From contig JBIKOX010000205.1 of assembly GCA_044357775.1 (NCBI GenBank), positions 1 through 5,127 of the forward strand: 5,127 bases of DNA, given 5' to 3'. Each line of letters opens with the position of its first letter. Position 1 is the first letter of the stretch. Below are positions 5,056 through 5,127 of this stretch, piece by piece. The translations under genes were made by a program, and so were the position numbers. The notes beneath the pieces were generated by a model that worked only from the letters and a program-made list of their open reading frames with translations, searched no databases and had not been told where the DNA came from. This stretch comes from UBA4416 sp044357775. Lineage in GTDB: Bacteria > Bacteroidota > Bacteroidia > B-17B0 > Aurantibacillaceae.

Positions 5056-5117
5056 GTCAGTTCGAGCGCAGTCGAGAACAATAAGCGCGAACGCATCTCG
5101 ACTGCGCTCGATGTGAC
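5056..5117. repeat. Full hairpin unit H4
   Basis: Perfect 15-nt arms at 5062-5076 and 5097-5111, an intact outer GTCA/TGAC, and a loop containing GCG-CGAA-CGC. Its arms and flanks are identical to those of H3 across the nuclease gene; the loop differs at one base. Confidence 0.85.
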
Positions 5118-5127
5118 AATCGAAACA

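Larger units (their letters stand above)
4959..5127. repeat. Palindromic repeat array 2 (continues beyond window)
   Basis: The order is a truncated hairpin (4959-4992), a linker (4993-5029) that differs from the array 1 linker at 4294-4330 at only 3 of 37 positions, an extra short module (5030-5055), full hairpin H4 (5056-5117), and the start of another linker (AATCGAAACA) at the window edge. CATCTCGTTAAGTGTC boxes occur at 5017-5032 and 5043-5058. The orientation is the same as in array 1, so the two blocks look like one array interrupted by the nuclease gene. Confidence 0.9.

Noticed and set aside
4181..5127. CRISPR array
   Set aside because: The repeated units are 62 nt with long internal inverted arms, the linkers between them are themselves repeated and not unique, spacing is irregular, and there are no cas genes in the window.

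Overview
The window looks like part of a Bacteroidota (CFB group) chromosome. The coding DNA is AT-rich. There are almost no Shine-Dalgarno sequences, a few matches to the Bacteroidota -7 box (TAnnTTTG) lie upstream of genes, and the proteins have the forms typical of this phylum: a DPM1-like glycosyltransferase, an RlpA-like barrel without a SPOR domain, a dihydroorotase starting its metal site with DDQVHFREPG, and a short FtsY. I cannot name the genus.

Layout. 1-451 (-): the 5' part of a polyprenol-phosphate mannosyltransferase that runs off the left edge. 452-601: an AT-rich divergent promoter region. 602-2739 (+): a tight three-gene operon made of an exported RlpA-like double-psi beta-barrel protein, dihydroorotase (pyrC), and a small DoxX-like membrane protein. 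2740-3051: a gene-free gap between convergent genes. It holds a large imperfect palindrome and a hairpin, and an exact 15-nt direct repeat brackets it, as an insertion with a target duplication would. 3052-4032 (-): ftsY, the signal recognition particle receptor. 4033-4559: ftsY upstream region, one short perfect palindrome of a different family, then an array of 62-nt hairpin-forming repeats. 4560-4922 (-): a stand-alone GIY-YIG endonuclease. 4959-5127: a second block of the same hairpin repeats, running off the right edge.

The left two-thirds is ordinary housekeeping sequence: cell-envelope glycosylation, peptidoglycan or envelope maintenance, pyrimidine synthesis and membrane protein targeting. 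The right third is the accessory part. A single-domain GIY-YIG nuclease sits between two blocks of one GC-rich palindromic repeat family. The layout resembles REP/REPIN repeats with a RAYT transposase, but with a GIY-YIG nuclease in the place of the transposase. That the nuclease acts on these hairpins is my inference from position only. The repeats are modular (full hairpins, half hairpins, a repeated linker and a CATCTCGTTAAGTGTC box), which suggests repeated recombination, slippage or nuclease-driven rearrangement.
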